From contig NC_065872.1 in the NCBI RefSeq assembly GCF_933775445.1, forward strand, positions 6,696,001 through 6,760,000: a stretch of 64,000 nucleotides of DNA, written 5' to 3'. The notes beneath the pieces were generated by a model. That model did not search any database. It was not told where the DNA came from and worked only from the letters and a program-made list of their open reading frames with translations. Position numbers and translations under genes: made by a program. The DNA comes from Argentina anserina. Taxonomy: Eukaryota > Streptophyta > Magnoliopsida > Rosales > Rosaceae. Below, piece after piece: positions 22,626 through 35,121 of the stretch (position 1 is the stretch's first letter; every line of letters starts with the position of its first letter).

Positions 22626-25592
22626 TTAACCTTCAAAACGTTGCTCCTCTTGTCTGGTTCTTCCTTCTATTTCTTCTTGTTGTCTCCTAGCCTCTTCTTG
22701 CTCTGTTTGGGCCTCTTCCTCTCTTCTTCTACTGTACTCCTCTTGTTGTTGCCTCCTAGATTCTTCTTGCTCGCTCTCTGCCTCTTCTTGTTCCTGCCGG
22801 GCTCTGTCTTCCTCCTCTTCCCGTCTCCTAGCTGCCTCTTCTTGCTCCCTTTGTGCTTCTTCTTCTTGCTGTTGCCTCTGCCTCTCGTGTTCTTCCTCTC
22901 CTTCTCTCCTCCTCCTCTCTTCTTCCTCCTCTTCTCTCCTCCTCTCCTCTTCCTCTTCTCTCCTTCTTGATTCCTCCTCTCTCTGTCTCTGCTCCTCCTC
23001 TTCTCTCTTCCTAGCTTCCTCTTCCTCCCTTTCCTTTTCAATTTCTTCCATCATTACTTTCTCCTCTTCTTCGGCGCAGGAAGTACATTCGAGTATGATT
23101 GATTCTGCCTGTGCAGCTAAAAGCTGATCGATAGTGGTGCTTGTGACATTCAAAGACACTGCCAAGATCTCTCTGTTCAGAGTTTGGAGAACTGAATATT
23201 TCCCAGCCAAAAATTGAGGATAATTGCTCCTTGTTGTAGTACTGAACCCCATAAACACCAACGAGTCGTTCTTATATGCCATCTGAGCCATTGGATGGAA
23301 CATATGTACAGAAAAAACATCTCCTTCCGTAACCCTAAACCTCAAATTTCTGCACTCTGATCTCTTTGCTGTGCTAGCACAAACCACCCTGACCATTCCT
23401 TGCCCATGTAACACAACTACAATCTCAGTTGCCCTTGGATTCCAGTGAGGCCCCATCATTGCACCCTACAGCAAAACACATTCAAAAACTTTCAAAATGT
23501 TAAGAGTCGCTTACAGCCTAATCCACACAAAATCAAGCTAAATATCGAGGGTCACTGACCTTGGTTAAGTTCACCATGAATAGACCAATGTTTGATCCAG
23601 ACAATAAAGGCGAGGTCCTCTCATTCACGGTGGTGCTCCAACAATTACAATTCTTGAAATCTGGGACCTCATCAAAAATATTATAAGTTTTTGATTTTTC
23701 TTTCTTATGCTTCTTCTTGTTTAGTGCCGAGCAAGGAAATCATTTCCATTCCTTTCCATTCCCATGGGAAATTATAATACCCATAAATTTTCTTTTCTTT
23801 TATTGGAAAAGCCAAGGAATGTAAAGGAAAATCTTATTGATTTTCCCATAATACCCATATATTAGTGACAAGAGTTAAAGTTAGTTTGGTCCAATAATTG
23901 TAGAAGTCTGGATGAGAAAGTGATTTCATGGGGTGTGTGGAGGGAACCACTTTCCCACCAATTTTCCATTGCTTTGGAAAACATTTTCTTTTCCTTCTTC
24001 TTTATTTTGCTTCCCAAACAAATGAAAGGAATCACTTTACTTTCCCAAGGCAATGATTCTATGAAACAAACATGGCCTAAAGGTTTTCAAGAACCGAGCA
24101 TCCAAATCCCAGAAGGTTTCTTTCTTTGTTGGCACTGCATGGACAATGGCTGAGTGGTCTGTCGAGTTTATTATCGACTCGATCACTTCTTCAGAAACCT
24201 ACTTAAAACACACATTTTCATGAATTAACTATATAGTGACTAGTTATCAGCAAACAGAAAAGATTAACAGCCTATATGTTAATTTCAAACCTGAAAAGCT
24301 GACCGAAGGATTTGGGTGTCAAAACCTCGGACCAGGTCCCTAACACTGAGTATGCTCCTATCGTTGGGTCCTGCATGTGTTTTGTTACAACATTAAAAAC
24401 AAGAGTTTGAAGTGAGTAATAGTTTCCAGTCAGTTTAATGCAAAATGAACAGGAAAGAAAAATAAAGAGACAGAGATAGCTCCTCTTACATATACGTCTT
24501 CAGCAGTATTTACAAAGATTGCATTAATTCTAAGTTTGTGACGCTCAGTCTGTAAATCACTCTGCAGAAAGAACACAGAGCCGGGCCGCAGTCTATGGAT
24601 ATCACCCTTCTTTATAGGAACCTTGTTGATTTGATCATCCTTTCCATGAGCCCAATTCAAATTCCCACTCCCTAAACACATAATTACAGTAGAATATCAA
24701 TGTCCATTCATGTCACCTCACTTCATCAATGCCACGGTAAATCTGGGCAAGCATAGCTAGTATGTTTTCACCTTAATTTGAGCAAATCTTACCTGATCAA
24801 GACACCGGTGTGGCTCGACATGGTAATTGGTAAACATTTAGACAGTGTACGTGGTTTAACTTAGCGTGGTAAAGAAAAATCTCAAAACTTAATATACATA
24901 GCGGAACAAATATGAATGTATTTAGACACCAATTTAGGGGTGGGTTAGGGTTTTCTGTAGCTCACCTCATTATTTTTTTAGGGAAAAAATTAAGTATATA
25001 ATCAAGAAAAATTGAGTCATTTACTTTTTTTTTTTGGATTTTTTAATTATATTTTTCTAAGTTTTTTTCTATCAACACAAAGTACACATGGTAATTCTTT
25101 TAATTTGAATCTCAGTCTTCTATTTTGTTCAAACAGACGTATGTTAAAATTATCACTGATTTATCACGAAGTCCTTAAAAAAAATTTGAGTTTCGTCTGG
25201 CACACCATATTATTAAATCCTAAATCCATCCCTGAATGTACTAAGTCTCAAGGTGCATTGGCCTAAAACGTACCTGTGTGGACATAGAAGACCATGTCGG
25301 AGTGGAGAAGCACCGGAAGGAACAGCGAGTTGGGTTCCAGGGTGATGAACTGAACATGGTACGGCCCGCTCCGTCCGTCGGTGACATCAATGGACGAGAT
25401 CTCCCCGTACTCTGTCTGAACCAACGCCCTCCTCTGATCTCTCCTCACTAGATACCCCCCACCAGTACCGGAAAAATCCTCCTCATTCTTCAAAGACTTG
25501 GCAGAAGAGGAGCAGAAGACGGGTGACGAAAGCAGGAAGAAGACGATGAACAGAGTAAATGAAAACTGTGGATTTGAATCTTTGTTAGACAT
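22626..25592 (-). pseudogene. Vicilin-like cupin (At4g36700/At2g18540 type), probably inactive
   Basis: Exons of a two-cupin seed-storage-like protein can be traced: 25274-25592, 24490-24671, 24291-24370, 24082-24198 plus 23560-23719 (one exon split by a MITE), and 22626-23465. The N-terminus has a signal peptide (FTLFIVFFLLSSPVFC). Cupin blocks include LFLPVLLHSDMVFYVHTG, GDIHRLRPGSVFFLQS, MMGPHWNPRATEIVVVLHGQ and GDVFSVHMFHPMAQM. A long Glu/Arg/Gln-rich tail of more than 100 residues follows, as in the Arabidopsis homologues. Two lesions are visible. Exon 3 is 80 nt where 81 is required: the frame changes between IGAYS and VRDLVRGFD. In addition, the insertion at 23720-24081 brings an in-frame stop 13 codons past KTF. 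Either lesion would remove the second cupin domain. A sequencing error could explain the first but not the second. Confidence 0.85.
23720..24081. mobile_element. MITE inserted in a coding exon of the cupin gene
   Basis: About 362 bp separate two pieces of one exon (…DLDARFLKT and KKKHKKEKSKTYNIFDEVPD…). The ends are short inverted matches: TTTAGTGCC on the left and, in reverse, TTTAGGCC on the right. Subterminal AATCATT(T/G)CC also occurs in inverted form. The GGCCATGTTTGTTTC end resembles plant MITEs of the PIF/Harbinger or hAT type. No exact target duplication could be assigned, so family and borders are approximate. Confidence 0.65.
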
Positions 25593-25647
25593 TGTGTATC
25601 AGATGACGAAGAAGCATGGATGGATCAAAGAAGTTGCAGAAGTGGAG

Positions 25648-25742
25648 TATATATACATACGGAGGTGAAGATGGAGGAGGAGATAAACGAGAGCTGCCTC
25701 GTCGGGTTATAAAAGCTAACGTGGCTTTGTTGACGACACGTG
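25648..25742 (-). promoter_or_regulatory. Promoter of the cupin gene: TATA box and ABRE/G-box
   Basis: A good TATA box (tatatata, 25648-25655) lies 56 bp upstream of the ATG at 25592. A CACGTG core in the context ACACGTGC (25737-25742 for the core) is about 150 bp upstream. ACACGTG elements mediate ABA and seed-specific expression in many storage-protein genes, which suits a vicilin-like gene. The promoter looks intact although the coding region does not. Confidence 0.45.
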
Positions 25743-26126
25743 CGAGAGGTGCTTCGTACGTGGCTGCTGATGAGTTCTTCTCTACTGGAAAACCATGCAG
25801 TTGAGATGAGAAAGGGGACTGGTGATTTCTCTGGCTGAAGTTTCGCAGTTTCAAACAAAAATTTGTTAGCAATCGAGTATTGGGCTGCTCTACATATTCT
25901 GGCACAAATTTGTTGGCAAAGATTACCATCATACGTGCTTCGACATCAGTTGGGCCAAGTTCTTTAGCAGCTAACTACTAAACTTTTAAACACTTCTTGG
26001 TAATTACAGTCAAGAATCTTTCTTATCAAATCGAGTTGTGATTAGCTCGATACAACTCGAGTTCGTATGTAAGTTCAGCTCATTTGTAGCTTGTAACAAC
26101 ATAAACAACTAAGCATGTTATTTATC

Positions 26127-26149
26127 AAAATAAAATAAAATAAAATAAA
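26127..26149. repeat. (AAAAT)n short tandem repeat
   Basis: Four to five copies of AAAAT in the spacer between the cupin promoter and the LINE fragment. Confidence 0.8.
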
Positions 26150-26200
26150 GAATTGAATACGAGACATGAGATAATCCTAATGAATCTTTCATATTAAAAT

Positions 26201-27869
26201 ATGAGTACACACTTCAATACTATGGATATTTCTCTCCCACTCTCCAAAACGCTCTCGCGTCCTAGGGTTAGAGTTTATGAGAAAAGCCATATGTGCGGCG
26301 TCCATCTCTCTATGGCTACAACCGTAGCTTCCATGACAGCGCACCTGGCCTCTAGGCTCTCGCTCTCCAATGATGATGAGGATATCGTCGATCTTGGCAA
26401 CCTCATGCAGAAGAAGGGGGGATTTGTTGCTCCTAGGTTTTACCTAGTCGGAACACTAAACACGACTAGGGTTGCTTCCTTCGATCAATTTTGCGGCGTT
26501 GTGCGCTCGATGTGGAAGTTGAATACGCCAGTGGAAGTGCAGGCAAGGGAAGATCGCTATTTGTTCACTTTTCAGATTGTGAAGGATAGAGATCGAGTGA
26601 AGAAGGGAGGGCCATGGGCGTTTCAGCGTGCCATGATACTCATCAATGACTACGATGGGTTCTCCAATCTAATGGTTGTTCCTCTCGATTTCGTTTGGGT
26701 TTGGGTTAAGATTCGAGGAATCCCACCGGCTCTTATGACAGTTTTGATGACACAGCTGATTGAAGAGACCATTGGCCGCCCTGTGCTACATGTGGAGGAG
26801 GCTACACTCCTCAGTGGTGTCCCTAGGGTTTGTGTCACCCTCCCTTTGCATGCTCATGTACATCTAGGACGCCGTCTTTGCATCTCGTAGGAGGAGGTTG
26901 TTTGTGTGACGTACATGTACCTACGTTTGCTGGGGACGTGTGGCATCAACACCATGATCAATCATGGGGGGCACACTTGTCCTCTTGAGGTTGTGCTGGT
27001 AAAGGAGGATGCTGCCAATCCGGATACACAACCGGACTCCGCAAACCCTAGGGCGCCGACTGTGGTGCTTCAGGGAGAGGAGAATCCAGCCCCTGCTAGT
27101 TTTGTGTCCCCCACGACATCTCCAAGCCTTAGGCTACAGACCCTGATTTCTACTGAAGCTTCAACGATGGTGAGAGTTACTGGCACTCGGTGACGCCGAG
27201 GGGGGGGGGGAGGCCTCAACTGGATGGAAGTGCAATAGCCACAATCGTGGCTTAGATGTGGTGAACTTGAATCCAACAAAGCTTGGGTTAACTGCAACTT
27301 CGACGGGTAAGATCATGCTACGATCTCTGACAAAGCGAGGTCGACCATGTGGCCAAAGGAATAAGAAGGAGAAGATGGTGGCTTAGTCTGAAGCTAGATG
27401 CAGAGCTAGGGCTGACATTGGCAGAGTTTATGAGTGTGAAGGTGGAAACAAGCCGGGTCAGTAAGCTCGGGTTTGGAGTAGACTTGGGGCGGGCTGAGGA
27501 GGCCCAAGCCTCTATGGAGGTACTAGATTAATGATTTCCTAGCCTTGCTAGGAAAGATCCTCTCTCGTGTTTTTTCTTCCAACTTCACAAACATTGAGAG
27601 TACATTAATTGCGGCCTTAGGCTTGATTTGTTTGTGTTTTGTTGTTAGTTTTAACATGAAGGAGTTATTAAGCTTTGTTTTAAATTAGTTCATTTTGTTT
27701 TTTTGTTGTCGACTCTTTCAGACTTTGGTTTGTATAATAAGCGCGTTTTTGCGCCTTTATTTGCTTTCTTAATTGTTAGCGTGTATGAGAGATCTCTTGT
27801 ATTTGATCATTTTGGTCGTGGAAGGGCTTTGCCCAATGAAATTATTCATTCCCCTAAAAAAACAAAAGA
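26201..27869 (+). mobile_element. Internally deleted LINE: DUF4283 ORF1 plus 3' tail, no RT
   Basis: From the ATG at 26201 a 229-residue frame carries the DUF4283 domain found in ORF1 of plant L1-type LINEs. Recognisable stretches are GGFVAPRFYLVGTLNTTRVA, VEVQAREDRYLFTFQ, VKKGGPWAFQRAMILINDYD and PLDFVWVWVKIRGIP. The frame stops at 26890, where a zinc knuckle would follow. After about 900 bp of Pro- and Gly-rich remnant sequence (with a run of 11 G at 27200-27210), the 3' end reads GGAAGGGCTTTGCCCAATGA and then a short A-rich tail, as LINE 3' ends do. Endonuclease and reverse transcriptase are absent. It is a dead or non-autonomous copy. Confidence 0.7.
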
Positions 27870-28151
27870 ACTGAGCATGAGATCTGGTACTGACCGGACT
27901 GAGAGAACAATTTGTATCTACTATCTAGTCATGAAACAGAACTTGAACTCAGACCAGTCTTTGTAAACTTCCCTCGTTAGCTCAAGATCGTTTCTAAAAT
28001 AAGGTAGCAGATCCCTAGTCTTAACTAGGTGACTTGTAATTTTTATATATTACGCACGGACGTAATACCTGAAATTTCTAATGTTATTAGCCAAGTTAAG
28101 TTAAAATGAAGAACATAAACATTCATTCAAGCATAAGAAAAATAACTTATT

Positions 28152-28348
28152 TGTCGTAGGAGAATTACTCTCCGTAATTTTCTGGTGTATCTTGTCCTAA
28201 TTAGTATAGGTTAGTCCGTATAAGGAAGGATATATAATTCCTTATTCTACGGGATAGTCAATGTAATACCTATATATAAGGCCTCATTATCAATGAATAC
28301 AGATGATGATTCTCTCTATTTTGATGCATATTACATTCTTCTATAACA
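28152..28348 (+). repeat. 5' LTR of the copia remnant
   Basis: Starts TGTCGTAGGAG and ends TATAACA. It contains a TATA-like TATATATAAGG about 80 bp before its end, consistent with the LTR promoter. The next bases, CGTTATCAACAC, resemble the start of the internal region in related plant copia elements. Confidence 0.55.
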
Positions 28349-31300
28349 CGTTATCAACACTAGTTCTAACCATGAGTTCTTAGGTCTAGAACCCTAATTT
28401 CTGGAAAATAAAACTCCTTTTGTCATGGAAAAAAATCGATAGAAAATGAAAAGAAAAAAAAATTATGCCAAAAAAACAATGGCAAAAACCGATTTGACGA
28501 GGGCAGCCAGAAATTCGCTATGGGCACCTTTTTCTTCTGCTCCGACCAGCAGAGGTCGATGCAGCACCACATCCGTCGGCAACTTGCAGCCATAACGCTG
28601 CTAGGCGTGCTCATAATATCGTCGTCGACCTAGCGAGCAACCACGCTGGAACTCCATCACGGCCGACCTCGTCTACAATCTTCTTCAACGAGGCACAACG
28701 AAGACAATGACCAGAAACTAGACGACACTATCCTAGCCCCCGTGCTCTCAGCTTGATCGTCGTAGAGCCCAGAACGGAGACTCAAGTTTTGCATCACAAC
28801 TCGACTGGAATTCGCCGAACTCGGCCTGGTCTTGACCCGAATTGAAGGGTCGGAATGTCTGACCTGATTGGACCATGGCAAATAGGGTTTTACCCCTTAT
28901 GGTAAAAGACAATGGTAATTTTTTATACATATTGTACTGTCAATTTTCTTTACTGTTTTTACAAAAAAATTATTAGTAAATCAGTGTATTAAATATATCT
29001 AACCATATGTTATTGTTTTCTATGAAATTAATCGCATGACGATACAAAATGCAATGGTGAGAGTCACTTTGCTGCATATTCGTAGAAATGTGGAATCAAG
29101 CATGATCGTGAAAATTAAGCAAGAGAAATTATTTGCTGTTTATTTGGCAAACAAACAAGTATGTTTTAAATTAACGCTGTTGATTTCATGCAATTTAAAT
29201 TCCTTTAGATTTTGTCTTTTATCGGGGACTTTCAACCTCCATTTCCTTTTCAACCCGATTTTTTTTGCTTCTCGGGTGGTATACAAGGATATGATTCCCC
29301 TGGTACCTAGTTTTAGGAGCGGCTAGGAGTGTCGTTGTTACCATCCGTAGCCGTTGTTACCATCCGTAGCCGTTACCATCCGTAGCCGTTGTGAGTAGCT
29401 ACAAGTTTGAAACAAAATGGGACCAACATCGGTTTGCGACGGAAATTTTTTATTATACCATTGATTTGTGACGGAAATGATCACGTATATTATTGTGACA
29501 GAATTTGTCACGGTATATTGAATTAAGTTACCTTTTTTACTCCATCACAAAAGAATCAAAGAGTAGTTTAGTGCTGAAGTTTATATGCCTTATGACGTTA
29601 TGATTCAAGTCACATGTTTTTATGCATCAAGAGAGTAATTGAACCTATGAAATTGTTTTTGTCATAGTACTTGCCTACGTTGATGAATTAACAACTGAAC
29701 CATGAAATGGTGAGACAATAAGCTACTTGAAAACAATGCTTATGCCAACATGTATCACCTAAAAACTCATTGTGAAAGAAGTTCTTATGTATTGCTTCTA
29801 ATGAGGAGCACATCTCATGAGTCCATATAGTGTGAATTGTATTCTTTCTCGTTACTTTGATTCAGAATAATGAATCAGTGACTCGTATATGCTATTCTTT
29901 TGAGCAAAGATGTTATACAGATCAACATAATTCCTCCAAAGTAATGAAGACGTAATTTATGCGTTAACAAGTGCATAACCCCCTCTATGATCCTTCATTG
30001 ACTATGGTCAATCTCCAAGCCTATTCTTTAACAAAGTTTAGGAGTGGCATACACCATCTTATGCTAAGGAGAATGAGACATAAGATGGAAGCTGAAATTG
30101 ACTTATCATGATTCACTTTAAGGAAAATATGTTGTGGTGAAACATATATTATGGTTAAACTCAAACCATAACACTTGATGTTATGGAGCACCCAAAACAA
30201 TGACAAAAAGTTAAAAAAGCTTAAAATTTTAGGATTTACATAGTGTGAACTTGTCATTGTGAGGACCGGTTCACTTACTTTTAGGTGGGCTATTAGAGTG
30301 CTACTTTCGGCCACTGTAACATCCAAGGCTACTTACTCACAAAATTTGAAGGCATTTGGAGACCTGAAACATGGTGAACCGCTCGACACAAGTGGTCACT
30401 GACCTCGAGCGAGTATTTCGGACGGTTCAGTACTTTTCTGACCGGTTCTGGCAGAGGCTAGTGGAATTGGATTCCTAACACCCATGTTTACTTGCTCCTA
30501 AAATTTCGTAGCATTTGGGGTTCGGAAAGGTCAGTGAAACATTTAAGAAAGTGTAAAACAGAGGTTCAATATTGGTTAATGATGTGTTCATGGTTCAACC
30601 GAGATCTATATTGGGACCCATATATATTGATATGTCTCATGCTTCACACAATAAGCCATAAGTTTTTTTTATGAAACTATAAGCTACGGCTTGTAATGTG
30701 TCTTGTTTTACAATATCCATCTATACCACCATCATTGGCGTTACAGTTGTCACGATTCACATGCTAGTGTTTCAAGTCTAACAATATGCATGTTTGTTAA
30801 TAGATTATGTTAACGGTTTATCGTCCACATATTTTATGTGTCATATTACGCCTTCACAAGCGCATAATGATGGGTTATTTGATGTTGAATTTTGTCTTTA
30901 AATAAGACATAAACTTCCACCTATGTCTGCTTATGAAAACCTTAACAAGCGATCTCGTTTAGTCACTTTTGATAAGCTGGTCTCCCTGTCGTTTGGGGGA
31001 GAGAAGAATAAGTTTATTCAAGTTCAACAACTTGGTTTTGTCATGGTTTGTCTCACTATACCTCATCATGTTCCTAATAGTCCTATAAATGGAAGTGACG
31101 AGATCAAATATACATGCTGCAACTATGCCTATAAGGATTGATGTCTGACAATTGGACATGTAGTCACTCTTTGTTGGTGACGTGGTGACTCCACAAATGT
31201 TATAGATGGTGTCACTAAGCCGTAGCTCTTACGAAAGTGTAGAGAGACCACTCAGTTCGGTAATACTTGTTGATTGCGAGTTATGGCACAACTTGATCTA

Positions 31301-33430
31301 TGGTCAATGATACTCACTCGTCTGTTTTCTTGAATGATGGTTATCATTGGGGAACGTCTCAATGTCAATACTAATGCAAATGAGAGATCTAGAAGAATGA
31401 CAATATTGAATGAGTTTGATGTCAAACCATACATACTTTGTTGAAACAAAATTCCAACATTGTAGATTGGCCTACATGGAAAATGTTATCAGACATGAAT
31501 TGACAGTGATGATCGACTCATGTCACCGTGACAGCCTCCTAGAAAGCCGTAGGATCGAGTTTTAATAAAGAGATAGGTCATTGGTCAGGTAATGCCAACA
31601 CCGCACATGTAAATCCTATCGGTTTTACCTTTGTTAGGCATAATGAGAAAGAGAAGAGTTTAATAAAAAAAAAAGACCCTCGATTCAGTGCTCGAATAAA
31701 GAGGCAAGGGATGGTGTAATAAGTCATATACAATGAATGATGGATTCATGGTAAAATCTTTCCATGATGCATTTTTTTTATGTTTGGCTGATAATGATAA
31801 AGAGATCAAATGGTATAATTCTTTTGTTGGTAGATTGGAGGATTTAGAAAGATGACTATTGCTTTCCAGTTGGCTGTTTTTGCATTAATTTTACTGATTA
31901 GTGTACCTGTTGTATTTGCTTCTCCTGAGGGTTGGTCGGGTAACAAAAATCACCTTCTGACGCAAACTCCCTGAAAAAACACCTTGCAATCAAATTTGAG
32001 ACGGTTTGTTCTCATAATACTTTGTCAGTTAGGTAGTTTCCAAAACAACTGAATTTGCAGTTTGTGGTCACATATCATCTCTATTGGGACTAAGTTAAGA
32101 GATGTAGATAAATATCCTAAATGAATTGGTTTTAACCTAATTCAAGTGGCTCCAGACCACGAAGCGCGTTAACTTGATAAAAATATGGATATTAAAAAGA
32201 AGTGTGATGAACTCTTGATGAACTAAGAGCCACATGCTGCAATTCCGAAGCTCATTGCTTAAAACTCAAGGCTCACCACCTTGACCATCCAATCAAGTAT
32301 ATTAAACTGGATAATGCAGGAGAATTTAATTCGAATACTTTTTTTATTGCATGGCGGGATAAATGTTGAACATCCTGTAACCCCATGTTCATTCTGCAGA
32401 ATGTATGATCATGATCGATAATTAAGCGGTTATAACTTATAACTGCCCTCGTTACGCATAAGTAATTTACCTATAACTATCTGGGTATATGCAATATTGC
32501 AGGCATCTGTGCTTAGATTGAAAAGATCTTAAGAATACTAGGTCTCAAAAGTGATGACTGTTATTGATGATGTTATTCATTGGTTGGCTGAAGGCATTAA
32601 GGACGTTAAACTAATGCTTACAAGTATTCCATGAATCAATCGAAGTCATGAGAACACATGTTTTCGCCGAATGAGCGATGATAAGTCTTAAGAGATTAAA
32701 CTCTCCATATTTAAGTACGATATGTGTATGCATGTACTTGTTGTAATATATTTGACTTGACATCTCATTCGGTTTAAACTCGTAAGGCCAAGATGATGGT
32801 TGAGTGCGCCCACACATATGTCAATGCTTGATCACAACACGTTACGACATTAAAATCCTATATCCCAACACAAAAGACACTTTAATGAAGCGATGTCAGA
32901 ATCTGCCCAGATTCATATGTCAACTTCCACGGGACCTATTGGGCATCTTACTTGTTGGAAAATGGTGAATTTGGTACCATTAGAAAGCTATATGTGTCTA
33001 CTTTCTAGGGATACCAACCATTTAAGCATATCTGTTATATTTAGTGAGTTAACTTCGTCTGAGCATTGTGATCAGCTCAGAACGAACTAGGTTGTGAACC
33101 ATATATCACTAGAAATCCACGAGTGTCTAATTTTTAGAACTTTTAACAGTTCATTTATACCTATTGTATCGAATAAGTTATTATTGTTTAAGTTTGTGAA
33201 GGTCATACCACGCATGAATCTATTTTTCATTCCAAACTCTTGTTTTAAGTTGTTATGCAATTCTCTTTCTTTTGATCCATGTATAGATAAGTGTACACGT
33301 TTGATTTAAGAATGTTTGGTGAGATTTGATATTCAAAACATTAACCCATTTCTACTTTTAAATAATGTGAAGAGCGTTTGTATACGCTATTTATCTAAAC
33401 TCCGAGATTGAGTTACAGATTAGGGGGAGA

Positions 33431-33706
33431 TGTTTTGCAGACTTTAGGGGGAGTCTATACCACATGTTATCTTCAATTATAGTTAGTGTGTTGTGCTCTT
33501 TTTCTCTTCGACCAAGCTTTTTATTTTACCCAAGAGGTTTTTGTTTTTATTGGCAAACTTTTTACCCAGGCAACGGTTATGCACCATGACACATTAGGAT
33601 CGCGGTACAAGAGACAATGTAATGCATATATATATAAGACATCTTTATCAATGAATAAAGATGATGTTTTTCTATATTTTGATGTGTATTATATTCTTCT
33701 GTAACA
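33431..33706 (+). repeat. 3' LTR of the copia remnant
   Basis: Starts TGTTTTGCAG directly after the polypurine tract and ends GTAACA, directly before TTATT. Its last ~90 bp match the 5' LTR at roughly 85% by eye. Its first ~180 bp do not align with the 5' LTR, so the U3 regions differ. Confidence 0.5.
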
Positions 33707-33711
33707 TTATT

Positions 33712-35074
33712 TGAAAAAAAAGGCTAATAGATAAAAGTATTAATTTGTTATAGGAAATATGGAACTAGTCTATTTATTTTATTGATAATCCCCTTTATAA
33801 GGGTCATGATTATAATAGAAGTAAATAATAATTACAATGATAATTAAGACTACATAATTGTTGATTGATCCATTACGTCCGTTGATTGTAAATATCATTA
33901 ACTCGTTCCGTCATTTACTTTAAAGAATGCAAACTAATGATGTTTTTCCTTTAACATAATTAATTTATTCAAGCATGTGAGGTTAATTTAGCATGCTGTT
34001 TATTTGGTATAACTTATATGGGTATAAGAATATTATACGTACGTTCAAATCTCAATAGCATGCATATGGTGTGATACATACATATGATAAGAGTCACTTA
34101 TTCATTCAACTGTTTAAACTTATATACACTTCAAATGGTAAGCACCACTTACGATAGTGGAGAAAACTAAAGTTTACAATATAGAAGATTTAATTTTTAA
34201 ATAAATTATATTATTTAATTTAGTTAAAACATTAGCCAATTTCGGCCACTTACAGAGCTCCACCAGCCCACCACAGATTCTTTCATTTACACTAGTCATA
34301 AACACATGTTATGCATGTGTAAGAATAATTTGTTAAGTAATTGGCAGTTACCGATTAGATAATGACATTGGTAGTGTGTGTTATGGATAATATCTAAAAC
34401 TATTTTGATTTTATTATTTACCTTTTTACTCCTGAATTATTAAAAGAAATTCCAAATTAATCTATAATGTGAGGGTGTTAATGTAATTTCACATGCGTTT
34501 TGGTCGACAAATAATGTTTGGCTTATTAATAGTATAGATTACAATAGAATGCATGACAAATAGTGTAATTACTGAGGTACGTTAGGTTGTAATTATTTTT
34601 TATTTTTGCCCTCCAATTTATGCAACATAAATATCAAATAAACTGTGTTTTGTTTTAATTTGTCGTATTTTTTTTTTCAAGAGAATACTTTTTCAATAAT
34701 CGGATGTATCAAGATATGTGGAATTGATTTAGTTATAGTTGAGCATTTTGGTTCATGCAGTTTTATGCTAGATTATGAAACTAAAATGAAAATGGAGGAA
34801 AATAATTGGCAAAATGGTGCGAAATTATATCAATAGCATTCTGAGTCTCGTACTGATACTACCGGTTCGGGTAAATTACATCTGAGTTCTGGCCGGAACC
34901 TACCCAAAATTCGTTTGTCAAATGGTTTATCTATCTGGGTCTTTCATGAAACTCAAGTGGGATAAAGAGTAATAAACACGTTTCACCACTGACCACATAC
35001 CATATGTATGTTTTTCAACTAGTCGCGATCGATCTATCTGAGACCTGAGTGGTTTAGAAAATGCCACCCTCACT

Positions 35075-35121
<47 letters not shown>

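Larger units (their letters stand above)
28152..33706 (+). mobile_element. Decayed Ty1/copia LTR retrotransposon
   Basis: A 5' LTR end (CTTCTATAACA at 28348) and a 3' LTR end (CTTCTGTAACA at 33706) share about 90 bp of similar sequence, including ATCAATGAATA(C/A)AGATGATG. The element is flanked by the identical 5-mer TTATT (28147-28151 and 33707-33711). A polypurine tract, TTAGGGGGAGA, ends at 33430. In the interior the reading KYIKLDNAGEFNSNTF near 32310 matches a copia integrase core, followed by NVEHPVTP after a frame change. Gag, RT and RNase H are not readable, and the interior is full of stops. The part at 28480-28900 is the GC-richer leader. The upstream halves of the two LTRs do not match well. 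Confidence 0.65.

Noticed and set aside
22641..22970. Leu/Phe-rich plus-strand frame resembling a membrane protein
   Set aside because: It is the complement of the Glu/Arg repeat tail of the cupin gene (CTC/TTC codons), not an independent gene.
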